Origin: Rhodocyclaceae bacterium
GTDB taxonomy: Bacteria > Pseudomonadota > Gammaproteobacteria > Burkholderiales > Rhodocyclaceae
DNA length: 55,098 nt
Assembly: GCA_030681195.1 (NCBI GenBank)
Contig: JAUXXJ010000021.1
Span: forward strand, 1 to 55,098
Direction of reading: 5' to 3'
This document shows positions 29,343 through 39,122 of the stretch, one piece after another. The notes beneath the pieces are model-generated. The model had not been told where the DNA came from, did not search any database, and saw only the letters and a program-made list of their open reading frames with translations. Every line of letters starts with the position of its first letter. Positions within the stretch are counted from its first letter, which is position 1. The position numbers and the translations under genes were made by a program.

Positions 29343-30292
29343 CAGATCACAATGTAGCGGCGCGCGGACTCAAGCCGCTCAAGGGCTTCGCGCGCCTCAT
29401 CCTGATTGATCATGGCGAGCATGACCACCCAACGCCGTTTGTCGCGTGCGGCCAGTTCCATAAAGTGCAGCGTGTCGCCCCCTTGCCCGCTATCCGGCCC
29501 GGCAATGATGCCGAAGCGGTCAACGGTGACGCTGACGGGCGCGAGGCTCAGGTGGGGTTCGGGATGGCTGAGTGTGTCGATCAGGGCTTCGCGCAGGCGC
29601 TCGGGTTGCAGCGCATCGCGCGATGCGTGTAAGCGCTCGCTCAGGGCTTCGAGGCGGCGCGTGTGGCCCTCAGGGGCTTGTTTGGCGCGCAGTTGGGCGT
29701 TGATGATGGCATGCTCGCGGGAGAGTCCGTCGCGCTCGGCGCGCTCGTCTGCGACGTGGGCGGCAAAGCCTTTCAACAAGCCATCGTAAAGGGTATCAAC
29801 GAGTTGCCGACGTGCACCTTCCAGATCATGGCTGGGTTCGGCGAGCGTATGGTCGGTGAAGTAGAGGGTGCGCTGCGGTACATCGGTGCGCACGACATCG
29901 CCGCTCATGCCAACACCGAAGCCGGATTTCTCGCGATGGCGCATGCCGAGGATGGCACAGCATTGCCCGCTGGCAAGGCTCATCTCGGTCATGTGGTCGC
30001 GTACGCACTGGCTGCGGGCCAGCATGGTGCCGATGTCGTCGGCGCTGCCAAAAATGGCATGCACCGTCGGGTTGGCGGCGAACGCCGCTCGGGTAATGTC
30101 AACCGGGCCGGGGATTTGTTCGGCAATATGGCTGCAATGCGTCAGGGCATGCCGCACCGCTGGCGCCAGGGCACGGACGTAATTCGCTGTCTGCCGGATC
30201 AGCGGTTCGGCGGTATCGACGGTTTTTTCCACCCATCGGGCGGTTTCGGGATCGAGCGGGGGGGCAGGTTTTAGCCAGTCAAAGAGACCCAT
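29342..30292 (-). CDS. Uncharacterised protein, 316 residues
   Basis: No family was recognised. It begins MGLFDWLKPAPPLDPETARW and has no signal peptide or membrane segment. A helical middle part (about residues 165-240, rich in Arg, Glu and Ala) may be a coiled coil. Near the C-terminus is RDKRRWVVMLAMINQDEARE. It shares a TGATG junction with dacB, so the two are probably co-transcribed. Its promoter would lie between this gene and groES. Confidence 0.75.
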   Translation of the reverse strand: MGLFDWLKPAPPLDPETARWVEKTVDTAEPLIRQTANYVRALAPAVRHALTHCSHIAEQIPGPVDITRAAFAANPTVHAIFGSADDIGTMLARSQCVRDHMTEMSLASGQCCAILGMRHREKSGFGVGMSGDVVRTDVPQRTLYFTDHTLAEPSHDLEGARRQLVDTLYDGLLKGFAAHVADERAERDGLSREHAIINAQLRAKQAPEGHTRRLEALSERLHASRDALQPERLREALIDTLSHPEPHLSLAPVSVTVDRFGIIAGPDSGQGGDTLHFMELAARDKRRWVVMLAMINQDEAREALERLESARRYIVI

Positions 30293-30329
30293 GACGGGAT
30301 TATCAATGCAAAAAAGTAGATGCGCTCAC

Positions 30330-30358
30330 TTGAAAACCCCTCTATCGATCTATATTAT
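30330..30358 (+). promoter_or_regulatory. groESL promoter
   Basis: TTGAAA at 30330-30335 and TATTAT at 30353-30358 are 17 bases apart, a good sigma-70 promoter. CTTGAAA at 30329-30335 also matches a sigma-32 -35 element, but the matching sigma-32 -10 is only partial. The -10 box touches the CIRCE element. Confidence 0.7.
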
Positions 30359-30384
30359 TAGCACTCGCTGTCGGTGAGTGCTAA
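30358..30384 (+). promoter_or_regulatory. CIRCE operator (HrcA binding site)
   Basis: TTAGCACTC, 9 bases, GAGTGCTAA: a perfect CIRCE inverted repeat. It follows the -10 box of groESL directly, so HrcA should block transcription until heat shock. hrcA itself is not in the window. Confidence 0.97.
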
Positions 30385-30478
30385 CGGTGTGCCGCCGAAT
30401 AGTTCTAATTTGGTTTCAATTTATTCCCAATTACGAAAACACCGCCCTGGGCGGCTTAGTCTTGAAGGAGAAAACTGC

Positions 30479-30769
30479 ATGAAAATTCGTCCCTTGCATG
30501 ATCGCGTGATCGTCAAGCGTATTGAAGCCGAGCGTACCACTGCTTCCGGTATCGTCATCCCCGACTCCGCCGGCGAGAAGCCCGATCAGGGTGAAATCGT
30601 TTCCGTCGGTTCCGGCAAGATCATGGACGACGGCAAAGTGCGTCCGATGGCTGTCAAGGCCGGCGACCGCGTCCTGTTCGGCAAGTACTCCGGCCAAACC
30701 GTCAAGGTCGATGGCGAAGAGCTGCTGGTGATGCGCGAAGAAGACATCATGGGCGTGGTTGAGGCCTAA
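30479..30769 (+). CDS. groS: Co-chaperonin GroES
   Basis: The 96-residue lid of the GroEL chamber. It begins [20 protein letters not shown] and has the mobile loop near residues 17-32. AAGGAG 8 bases upstream sets the start, and the frame open further upstream runs into CIRCE and is rejected. It ends with [10 protein letters not shown]. Confidence 0.97.
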   Translation: MKIRPLHDRVIVKRIEAERTTASGIVIPDSAGEKPDQGEIVSVGSGKIMDDGKVRPMAVKAGDRVLFGKYSGQTVKVDGEELLVMREEDIMGVVEA

Positions 30770-30804
30770 TCGGTCTAATCGTTAAAGAATTCAAGGAGAT
30801 ATAG

Positions 30805-32460
<1,656 letters not shown>

Positions 32461-32482
32461 TTCGGTCAGTCCAGACCACAGG

Positions 32483-32509
32483 AAACCCGGCTTCGGCCGG
32501 GTTTTTTTT
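32483..32509 (+). terminator. Rho-independent terminator after groEL
   Basis: AAACCCGGC (32483-32491) and GCCGGGTTT (32496-32504) form a 9-bp stem around a TTCG tetraloop, followed by more T residues. Confidence 0.95.
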
Positions 32510-32518
32510 GGTGCGGAG

Positions 32519-32542
32519 AAAGGTCGGCGCTGGTGGGACGGC
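32519..32542 (+). repeat. Dispersed 24-base repeat, copy 6 (after groEL, degenerate)
   Basis: The plus strand reads AAAGGTCGGCGCTGGT, GG, GACGGC, with two mismatches to the consensus. It lies 9 bases past the groEL terminator, in the same direction as groEL transcription. Confidence 0.75.
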
Positions 32543-32666
32543 GGTGCGCGGTCGCCGTTCGGCGATGCAGGGTTACAATGACGCTTCCCCCCCCCACCCC
32601 GATGTATGACAACCTTGTGTTCGTCCTGCGCGGGCCATTTTCACTTTTTGATGTCGGGAGGCCACG

Positions 32667-33560
32667 ATGGACGGTTTCGATCTCTCTTCCCTGCGCGACT
32701 GGCTACCGCTGTGGCGCACCCTGCTACGCGTTGGCTTGATTCTGCTGATTGCCTGGGTACTGCTCAAGTTCGCGCGCCGGCTGATCCGCATCTTCCGCAA
32801 CTACATGGACGGGCGCGTCGTTGACCCTGAGGATCGGCGCCGCATCGAGACTTTGGCGCGGGTGTTCCACTACATCGCGTCGGTGGTGATCACGCTGGTC
32901 GCTGGCATGCTGGCGCTGTCGGAACTGGGCCTCTCCATCGCCCCGATTCTCGGCGCGGCAGGGGTGGTCGGTCTCGCCGTGGGCTTTGGCGCGCAGAGTC
33001 TGATCAAGGACTACTTCAATGGTTTCTTCCTGCTGCTGGAAAACCAGATTCGCCAGGGCGACGTGGTCGAAGCTGGTGGGAAATCGGGGCTGGTGGAGGA
33101 GGTGACGCTGCGTTACCTGCGCCTGCGCGACTTTGAGGGCAGCGTGCATTACGTGCCGAATGGCCTGATTACCACGGTGACGAACAAATCGCGAGGTTTC
33201 GCCCAAGCGCTCGTCGAAGTCGGTATTGCTTACCGCGAAAACGTGGATGAAGCATTCGAGGCGATGCGCGCGGTCGGCGCCGACATGCGCGTTTGCCCGG
33301 CGTTTTCCGACAAGATTCTTGAAGATATCGAAATTGTTGGCGTGGAGCGCTGGGACGATTCGGCCGTGGCGTTGCGTTGCCGTTTCAAGGTCAGACCGCT
33401 GGAGCAGTGGAATGTGCGGCGCGAATTCCTGCGCCGCCTGAAGACGGCCTTCGAGGCGCGCGGTATCGAGATTCCCTATCCGCACCTAACGCTGTATGCC
33501 GGCGTCGACAAGCAGGGCCACGCCCCCGCGTTCCGCCTGTCGCAGGAGACGCCATCATGA
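32667..33560 (+). CDS. MscS-family mechanosensitive channel
   Basis: A 297-residue channel that opens under membrane tension to release solutes. Three hydrophobic segments lie near residues 15-35, 68-90 and 93-115. The pore helix GAAGVVGLAVGFGAQSLIKD and the beta-domain LLENQIRQGDVVEAGG are family hallmarks. GGGAGG precedes the ATG. It overlaps the next gene by 4 bases and opens a trehalose operon. Confidence 0.92.
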   Translation: MDGFDLSSLRDWLPLWRTLLRVGLILLIAWVLLKFARRLIRIFRNYMDGRVVDPEDRRRIETLARVFHYIASVVITLVAGMLALSELGLSIAPILGAAGVVGLAVGFGAQSLIKDYFNGFFLLLENQIRQGDVVEAGGKSGLVEEVTLRYLRLRDFEGSVHYVPNGLITTVTNKSRGFAQALVEVGIAYRENVDEAFEAMRAVGADMRVCPAFSDKILEDIEIVGVERWDDSAVALRCRFKVRPLEQWNVRREFLRRLKTAFEARGIEIPYPHLTLYAGVDKQGHAPAFRLSQETPS

Positions 33561-35809
33561 GACTTTCGCTGCGCTTCGTCCTGCCGCTTGTCCTCGTCCT
33601 GGCCGCTTTCGCCTATGCCATCGTGCCCTTGGTGGACCAGATGACCCTGCGCTGGTTCGTGCGCGACATGGATATTCGTTCGGAACTGGTCGCCAACACC
33701 ATCGCCGAGCCGCTGCTCGAACAGGTGGCGGCGGGTTCGAAGGCGAAGACCAATGCCTTTTTCGTGCGGATCACGCAGGATGAGCGCCTCTACGCGGTTG
33801 GCTATTGCGCGGGGGCGACGGGTAAACCGCTCGCGTCGAGCCTGCTGCCCGCCGATATCCGCTGCGACAACCTGACACGCTTCGAGGCGGCCGGTGATCA
33901 TGTGCTGAAGAGTGCCAGCGGCCCGCTGCATGTCGCGGTGAAATCGCTCACCAGCGGCGGCAACGCGGCCGGCAAGCTCGTCCTGGTGCACGACATGAGC
34001 TTCGTCGAACGGCGCAGCGAGGAAACGCGGCACTATGTCTTTTACTTCTTCGCTGGTCTGGCAGCGGTGATTTCCCTGATCACGGTGATCATCGCCCAGC
34101 TTTCGTGGCGCGGCTGGGTGCAGGGCATGCGCGCGCTGCTGCGCGGCAACGCCCAGCCCGATCAGCCGGAAACCCAGTCGACCCATCCCGCCGAATTCCG
34201 CCCGATCGCACGCGACCTGCAACGCCTGATCCGCGACATGGAAGCCGAGGCGCGCTCGCGCGACGAAGGCCAGACGACCTGGACTGCCGAATCGCTGCGC
34301 GCGATCCTGCAGGGCGAACTGCGCGGCGAGAATGTCATCGTCGTCTCGAACCGCGAGCCCTACATCCATCAACGCAAGGGCGAACACATCGAGGTGCAGC
34401 GTCCGGCGAGCGGGCTGGTCACCGCCCTGGAGCCGATCATGCGCGCCTGCTCGGGCACCTGGATCGCCCACGGCAGCGGCTCGGCTGACCGCGATGTGGT
34501 GGATGCGCGCGACCATGTGTCGGTGCCGCCGGAGAAACCCGCCTACCAGATCCGCCGTCTGTGGCTGACGCCCGAGGAAGAGGCCGGTTACTACTTCGGC
34601 TTCGCCAACGAGGGACTCTGGCCGCTGTGCCACATCGCCCACGTGCGGCCGACTTTCCGTTCATCCGACTGGGCGCATTACGAAGCCGTCAACCGCAAAT
34701 TTGCGCGCGCGGTGGTCGAAGAGGCCAAGACGCCGGCGCCCATCGTGTTGGTGCAGGATTACCATTTCGCCCTGCTGCCGCGCATGATCCGCGCCTTGCT
34801 GCCGGAGGCGACGGTGATTACCTTCTGGCACATCCCCTGGCCAAACCCCGAGTCCTTCTCGATTTGCCCGTGGCGCGAGCAGATCGTCGACGGCATGCTC
34901 GGCAGCAGCATCCTCGGCTTCCATACCCAGTCCCACTGCAACAACTTCGTCGACACCGTCGACCGCCTGCTCGAAGCGCGCGTGGATCGCGAGTCCTACC
35001 GCGTCAGCCTCAACGGCCACGTCACCGCCGTGCGGCGCTACCCGATTTCCATCGACTGGCCGCCGGGGCCGGAGATGGTCGGCAAGCCGGTGGCGGATTG
35101 TCGTGCGGAGATTCGCGCCGCAAACGGGTTGTCGCCTGACACGGCCATCGGCATCGGTGTCGACCGCCTCGATTACACCAAGGGCATCGTCGAGCGCTTC
35201 CGCGCCATCGAGCGTTTGTTGGAACTGAAGCCCGAATGGGTCGGCCGCTTCAGCTTCATCCAGATCGCCGCGCCGACACGTTCCAGCATCGAGGAATACC
35301 AGTCGCATGAAGCGCAGGTGCGCGCGCTGGCGGCGCGCATCAACGAGCGCTTCAGCCCGTCCGGCCGCGCTGGTCCGCCACCGATCGTGCTCAAGATCGA
35401 ACATCACGAGCCATGGCAGGTCTACGAGTGCTACCGCGCCGCCGAAGTCTGTTTTGTCAGCAGCCTGCACGACGGCATGAACCTGGTGGCGAAGGAGTTT
35501 GTTGCTGCGCGCGACGACGAGCGCGGTGTGCTGGTGCTGTCGCAATTTACCGGCGCCGCGCGCGAACTGCCCGAGGCGCTGATTGTCAATCCCTATGACG
35601 CTGACCAGTGCGCCGCCGCGTTGCATCTCGCCCTCACCATGACGGAAACCGAGCAGCGCGACCGCATGCGGCTGATGCGCCGTCTGGTGAGCGAATTCAA
35701 CGTCTATCGCTGGGCCGGGCGCATGCTGCTCGACGCGGCGATCATGCGGCGGCGCGGGCGTTTACCCGAGCTGGCCGCTGTCGCCACATCGGGGGGCAGC
35801 AATGGCTAG
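33557..35809 (+). CDS. otsA: Trehalose-6-phosphate synthase fused to an N-terminal membrane module
   Basis: A 750-residue protein. Residues 8-26 and about 158-183 are membrane segments, with about 130 residues between them on the periplasmic side. A HAMP-like linker ([11 protein letters not shown] to [20 protein letters not shown]) follows. The GT20 catalytic domain runs from about residue 258, with [61 protein letters not shown] and [16 protein letters not shown], covering the UDP-glucose and glucose-6-phosphate sites. ATG 33557 overlaps the mscS stop. OtsA is normally soluble and about 470 residues. Confidence 0.93.
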   Translation: MRLSLRFVLPLVLVLAAFAYAIVPLVDQMTLRWFVRDMDIRSELVANTIAEPLLEQVAAGSKAKTNAFFVRITQDERLYAVGYCAGATGKPLASSLLPADIRCDNLTRFEAAGDHVLKSASGPLHVAVKSLTSGGNAAGKLVLVHDMSFVERRSEETRHYVFYFFAGLAAVISLITVIIAQLSWRGWVQGMRALLRGNAQPDQPETQSTHPAEFRPIARDLQRLIRDMEAEARSRDEGQTTWTAESLRAILQGELRGENVIVVSNREPYIHQRKGEHIEVQRPASGLVTALEPIMRACSGTWIAHGSGSADRDVVDARDHVSVPPEKPAYQIRRLWLTPEEEAGYYFGFANEGLWPLCHIAHVRPTFRSSDWAHYEAVNRKFARAVVEEAKTPAPIVLVQDYHFALLPRMIRALLPEATVITFWHIPWPNPESFSICPWREQIVDGMLGSSILGFHTQSHCNNFVDTVDRLLEARVDRESYRVSLNGHVTAVRRYPISIDWPPGPEMVGKPVADCRAEIRAANGLSPDTAIGIGVDRLDYTKGIVERFRAIERLLELKPEWVGRFSFIQIAAPTRSSIEEYQSHEAQVRALAARINERFSPSGRAGPPPIVLKIEHHEPWQVYECYRAAEVCFVSSLHDGMNLVAKEFVAARDDERGVLVLSQFTGAARELPEALIVNPYDADQCAAALHLALTMTETEQRDRMRLMRRLVSEFNVYRWAGRMLLDAAIMRRRGRLPELAAVATSGGSNG

Positions 35810-36551
35810 AACCGCCCTGCCGCGCGCACGGATGGAGTGGGCCTACTTTCTCGACGTGGATGGCACGCTGATCGAGTTTGCCGACAGCCCTGGTGGCGTG
35901 CATGTCGACGATGCCTTGCTCGGGCTCGTCGCGCGCCTGCACCATGCTTGCGGCGGCGCGCTAGCACTGGTCAGCGGGCGCACGCTGGCTGACCTCGAAC
36001 AGCGCCTTGGCAGCGTGCGCATCCCGCTGGCCGGCCAACACGGACTGGAACGACGCGACGCTGCCGGCCGACGCTACACTCACGCACCGCCACCGACCGC
36101 CAAGCGCGAGTTGCGCCGGCGCCTCGATGCCGTCGTCGCGCGCCATCCCGGCCTGTTGCTGGAGGACAAGGGGCTGACGCTGGCCCTGCATTATCGCCAG
36201 GCGCCGGCCCTTGCCGCCTGGCTGCATCGCCTGCTCGCCGGCTGGGTCGCTGAGGCGGATGATCTGCAATTGCAGAAGGGCAAGCGCGTGCTGGAGATCA
36301 AGCCGGCCGGCTTCGACAAGGGCTCGGCGATCGCCGAGTTCATGGCCGAGACGCCGTTCCATGGCCGCCTGCCGGTGTTCATCGGCGACGACGTCACCGA
36401 CGAGCACGGCTTCGCGCGCGTCAATCTGCTTGATGGCCATTCGATAAAAGTCGGCGCTGGCAGGACGGCAGCCCGTTACCGTCTGCCGAACGTCGCCGCT
36501 GTGCGCGGCTGGCTGGTGGGCGCCCTGCAGGCACAAGGAGAGAACTCATGA
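35802..36551 (+). CDS. otsB: Trehalose-6-phosphate phosphatase
   Basis: A 249-residue HAD-superfamily enzyme that makes trehalose from the OtsA product. It has FLDVDGTLIEFAD (catalytic Asp pair) near residues 12-24, SGRTLADLE, and FIGDDVTDEHGF as the metal site. It overlaps otsA by 8 bases and the GH15 gene by 4. A dispersed repeat copy encodes KVGAGRTA within the C-terminal segment. Confidence 0.95.
   Translation: MARTALPRARMEWAYFLDVDGTLIEFADSPGGVHVDDALLGLVARLHHACGGALALVSGRTLADLEQRLGSVRIPLAGQHGLERRDAAGRRYTHAPPPTAKRELRRRLDAVVARHPGLLLEDKGLTLALHYRQAPALAAWLHRLLAGWVAEADDLQLQKGKRVLEIKPAGFDKGSAIAEFMAETPFHGRLPVFIGDDVTDEHGFARVNLLDGHSIKVGAGRTAARYRLPNVAAVRGWLVGALQAQGENS
36446..36469 (+). repeat. Dispersed 24-base repeat, copy 7 (in otsB)
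   Basis: The plus strand reads AAAAGTCGGCGCTGGC, AG, GACGGC, the exact complement of copy 2. The gene reads it as KVGAGRTA, followed by ARYRLPNV. Confidence 0.9.
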
Positions 36552-38347
36552 CACATTCACTGGACCTCGCGCTGATCGGCAACTGCACGGTCGGCGCATT
36601 GATTGACACACGCGGTGAAATGGCGTGGGCTTGCGTGCCGCGCTTCGACGGCGACGCCGCCTTCTGCTCGCTGTTGCGCGCACGCGGCGAGCCGGGCGGC
36701 AAGGATGATTTCGGCTACTTCGTGGTCGAGCTTGCCGACTTCGAACGCTCCGAACAGTACTACCTCGACAACACCGCCGTGCTCGTCACACGGCTCCATG
36801 ACCGCCACGGCGGTTGCATCGAGATGACGGATTTCGCGCCACGCTTCGGCCACTACGGCCGCACCTTCCGGCCGATGACGCTGGTGCGTGCGCTGCGCCG
36901 CATCGCCGGTTCGCCGCGCGTGACGGTGCGCCTGCGGCCAGCTTGCGATTACGGCGCGCAGCGCCCGGCGGTGACTTTCGGCAGTCACCACATCCGCTAC
37001 GTGAGTTCCGGCCTCGTCTTGCGTCTGACCACCGATGCCTCGATTACCGCGATCCTGCAGGAAACGCCCTTCTTCCTCGAAGACGCGGTCACCCTCATCC
37101 TCGGCCCGGACGAGTCGCTCCACGACGCTGTCGCCGACGTCGGCCGCAAGTTTCTCGAAGAGACCATCCAGTACTGGCGCGACTGGGTGCGCCAGCTGGC
37201 GATTCCCTATGAGTGGCAGGATGCCGTGATCCGCGCCGCCATCACGCTGAAGCTCAACGCCTACGACGATACCGGCGCGATCATCGCGGCGATGACGACC
37301 TCGATTCCCGAGGCGGCGGGCAGCCCGCGCAACTGGGATTACCGCTACTGCTGGCTGCGCGACGGCTATTTCGTCGTCAATGCGCTCAATCGCCTCGGTG
37401 CCACCAGCACCATGGAGCGCTATCTCGCCTACATCCTCAACATTGCCGCCGGCGCGACGGGCGGCGTGCTGCAACCGGTGTATGGCATCGACGGCCGCGC
37501 CACGCTGGAGGAGCGTGAAGTGACCAGTCTGCCCGGTTACCGCGGCACGGGGCCGGTGCGCGTTGGCAATCAGGCCTATCAGCAGATCCAGCACGACGTC
37601 TATGGCTCGGCGATCCTCGCCGCCACCCATGTCTTCTTCGACCGGCGGTTGGCGCGGCGCGGCGACGAGGCCTTGTTCCGTCGTCTCGAACCGCTCGGCG
37701 AACGCGCTGTCGCCGTGCATGATCAGCCCGACGCCGGTCTCTGGGAACTGCGCGGCAGCGCCCGCGTGCATACCTTCTCGGTGGTGATGTGCTGGGCCGC
37801 CTGCGACCGCCTCGCGCGCATCGCTGCGCATCTCGGACTCGACGCCCGCGCCGACTACTGGCGCGCGCATGCCGACCGTATCCGGCAAGTCATCGACGCG
37901 CGCGCGTGGAGCGCGGCGCGCGGTTGCTTCGTCTCGACTTTCGAGGGCGAGGGCATGGATGCGAGCCTGCTGCTGCTGGCGGAAGTCGGTTTTCTCGATG
38001 CCGCCGATCCGCGCTTCGCCGCCACCGTGGCCGCCGTCGAGCAGGATTTGCGACGCGGCGACTTCATCTTCCGCTACGTCGAGAAGGACGATTTCGGCGA
38101 GCCGGAAAATGCCTTCATCGTCTGTACCTTCTGGTATGTGAATGCGCTGTCCGCCATCGGCCGGCGCGACGAGGCGCACGCGCTCTTCGAAAAGCTGCTA
38201 GCGCATCGCAACCGCCACGGCCTGCTGGCCGAGCACATCGACACCAAGACGGGCGAGCAGTGGGGCAACTTCGTGCAGACCTACAGCATGGTCGGCCTGA
38301 TCAATTCGGCGATCCGGTTGTCGATCCGCTGGGACCAGGCCTTCTGA
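36548..38347 (+). CDS. GH15 family glycosidase (glucoamylase- or trehalase-like)
   Basis: A 599-residue protein with an N-terminal beta-sandwich (about 1-220) and an (alpha/alpha)6 barrel. GSPRNWDYRYCWLRDGYFVV near residue 263 is the GH15 signature, and LLAEHIDTKTGEQWGNFVQT near 557 holds the catalytic glutamate region. No signal peptide is visible, so it acts in the cytoplasm. In an otsAB operon it could be a trehalase or could act on glycogen or maltodextrin; sequence alone does not decide. Confidence 0.9.
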   Translation: MTHSLDLALIGNCTVGALIDTRGEMAWACVPRFDGDAAFCSLLRARGEPGGKDDFGYFVVELADFERSEQYYLDNTAVLVTRLHDRHGGCIEMTDFAPRFGHYGRTFRPMTLVRALRRIAGSPRVTVRLRPACDYGAQRPAVTFGSHHIRYVSSGLVLRLTTDASITAILQETPFFLEDAVTLILGPDESLHDAVADVGRKFLEETIQYWRDWVRQLAIPYEWQDAVIRAAITLKLNAYDDTGAIIAAMTTSIPEAAGSPRNWDYRYCWLRDGYFVVNALNRLGATSTMERYLAYILNIAAGATGGVLQPVYGIDGRATLEEREVTSLPGYRGTGPVRVGNQAYQQIQHDVYGSAILAATHVFFDRRLARRGDEALFRRLEPLGERAVAVHDQPDAGLWELRGSARVHTFSVVMCWAACDRLARIAAHLGLDARADYWRAHADRIRQVIDARAWSAARGCFVSTFEGEGMDASLLLLAEVGFLDAADPRFAATVAAVEQDLRRGDFIFRYVEKDDFGEPENAFIVCTFWYVNALSAIGRRDEAHALFEKLLAHRNRHGLLAEHIDTKTGEQWGNFVQTYSMVGLINSAIRLSIRWDQAF

Positions 38348-38435
38348 GGTGTTTTCAAATGTCGGCGCAGCCTCTTCGGGCCGCTTCCGGCCTGACGGCC
38401 TCCCTGCTGGCGGGACGGCGTAGAATCGCCACACT

Positions 38436-39122
38436 ATGCGGATTCTCCTCGCAGAAGATGACCCGATGATCGCTGACGGCTTGGTGCGTGCTCTGCGCAA
38501 GTCGGGCTATGCCATCGATCACGTCAGCAATGGGATGGACGCCGATACGGCCCTGGTGTCGCAGCAGTTCGATCTGCTGATTCTCGATCTGGGACTCCCC
38601 AAGCTATCCGGGATCGACGTGCTCAAGCGCCTGCGTGCGCGCAAGAACGCGCTGCCGGTGATGATCCTTACCGCGCTCGATGGTCTCGATGATCGTGTCC
38701 GCGGCCTGGATGCGGGGGCTGACGATTACCTCTCCAAACCCTTTGCGCTGCCCGAACTCGAAGCACGGGTGCGCGCGCTGACGCGGCGCGGCACGGCGCA
38801 GTCCAAGCTGCTTGAATTCGGGTGCCTGAACTATGATCAAGGCGAGCGCGTGGCGCGTTGCAATGAGCAGATTCTCGATCTGTCCGCGCGCGAACTGGCC
38901 CTGCTCGAAATCCTGATGTTGCGGGTCGGCCGACTGGTGAGCAAGGACCAACTGGTGGACCACCTGTGTGGCTGGGGCGAGGAAGTGAGCACCAATGCCA
39001 TTGAGGTTTACGTGCATCGCTTGCGCAAAAAGCTTGAACCCTACGAGGTGCGCATCAATACCATGCGCGGCCTTGGCTACAGCCTGATCAAACCGGACGC
39101 AAGCCGGGATGCCCCAAACTGA
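38436..39122 (+). CDS. OmpR-family response regulator (TctD/QseB-like)
   Basis: A 228-residue regulator. The receiver has acidic residues E7, D8, D9, the phosphorylated Asp51 (LLILDLGLP) and DDYLSKPF. The C-terminal winged helix ends with IEVYVHRLRKKLEPYEVRIN and TMRGLGYSLIKP. TAGAAT at 38421-38426 lies just upstream and may be a -10 box, but no -35 is clear. Its end overlaps the kinase gene by 14 bases. Confidence 0.93.
   Translation: MRILLAEDDPMIADGLVRALRKSGYAIDHVSNGMDADTALVSQQFDLLILDLGLPKLSGIDVLKRLRARKNALPVMILTALDGLDDRVRGLDAGADDYLSKPFALPELEARVRALTRRGTAQSKLLEFGCLNYDQGERVARCNEQILDLSARELALLEILMLRVGRLVSKDQLVDHLCGWGEEVSTNAIEVYVHRLRKKLEPYEVRINTMRGLGYSLIKPDASRDAPN

Noticed and set aside
32586..32602. 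C-rich run upstream of the mscS gene
   Set aside because: A simple homopolymer-like tract. Slippage is possible but nothing ties it to regulation.
36557..38179. Long open frame on the minus strand opposite the GH15 gene (540 codons)
   Set aside because: High GC in a long gene produces open antisense frames. The plus-strand frame has clear GH15 motifs.
38404..38420. Eighth copy of the dispersed repeat upstream of the response regulator
   Set aside because: Only about 13 bases (CTGGCGGGACGGC) match, so it is not counted as a full copy.
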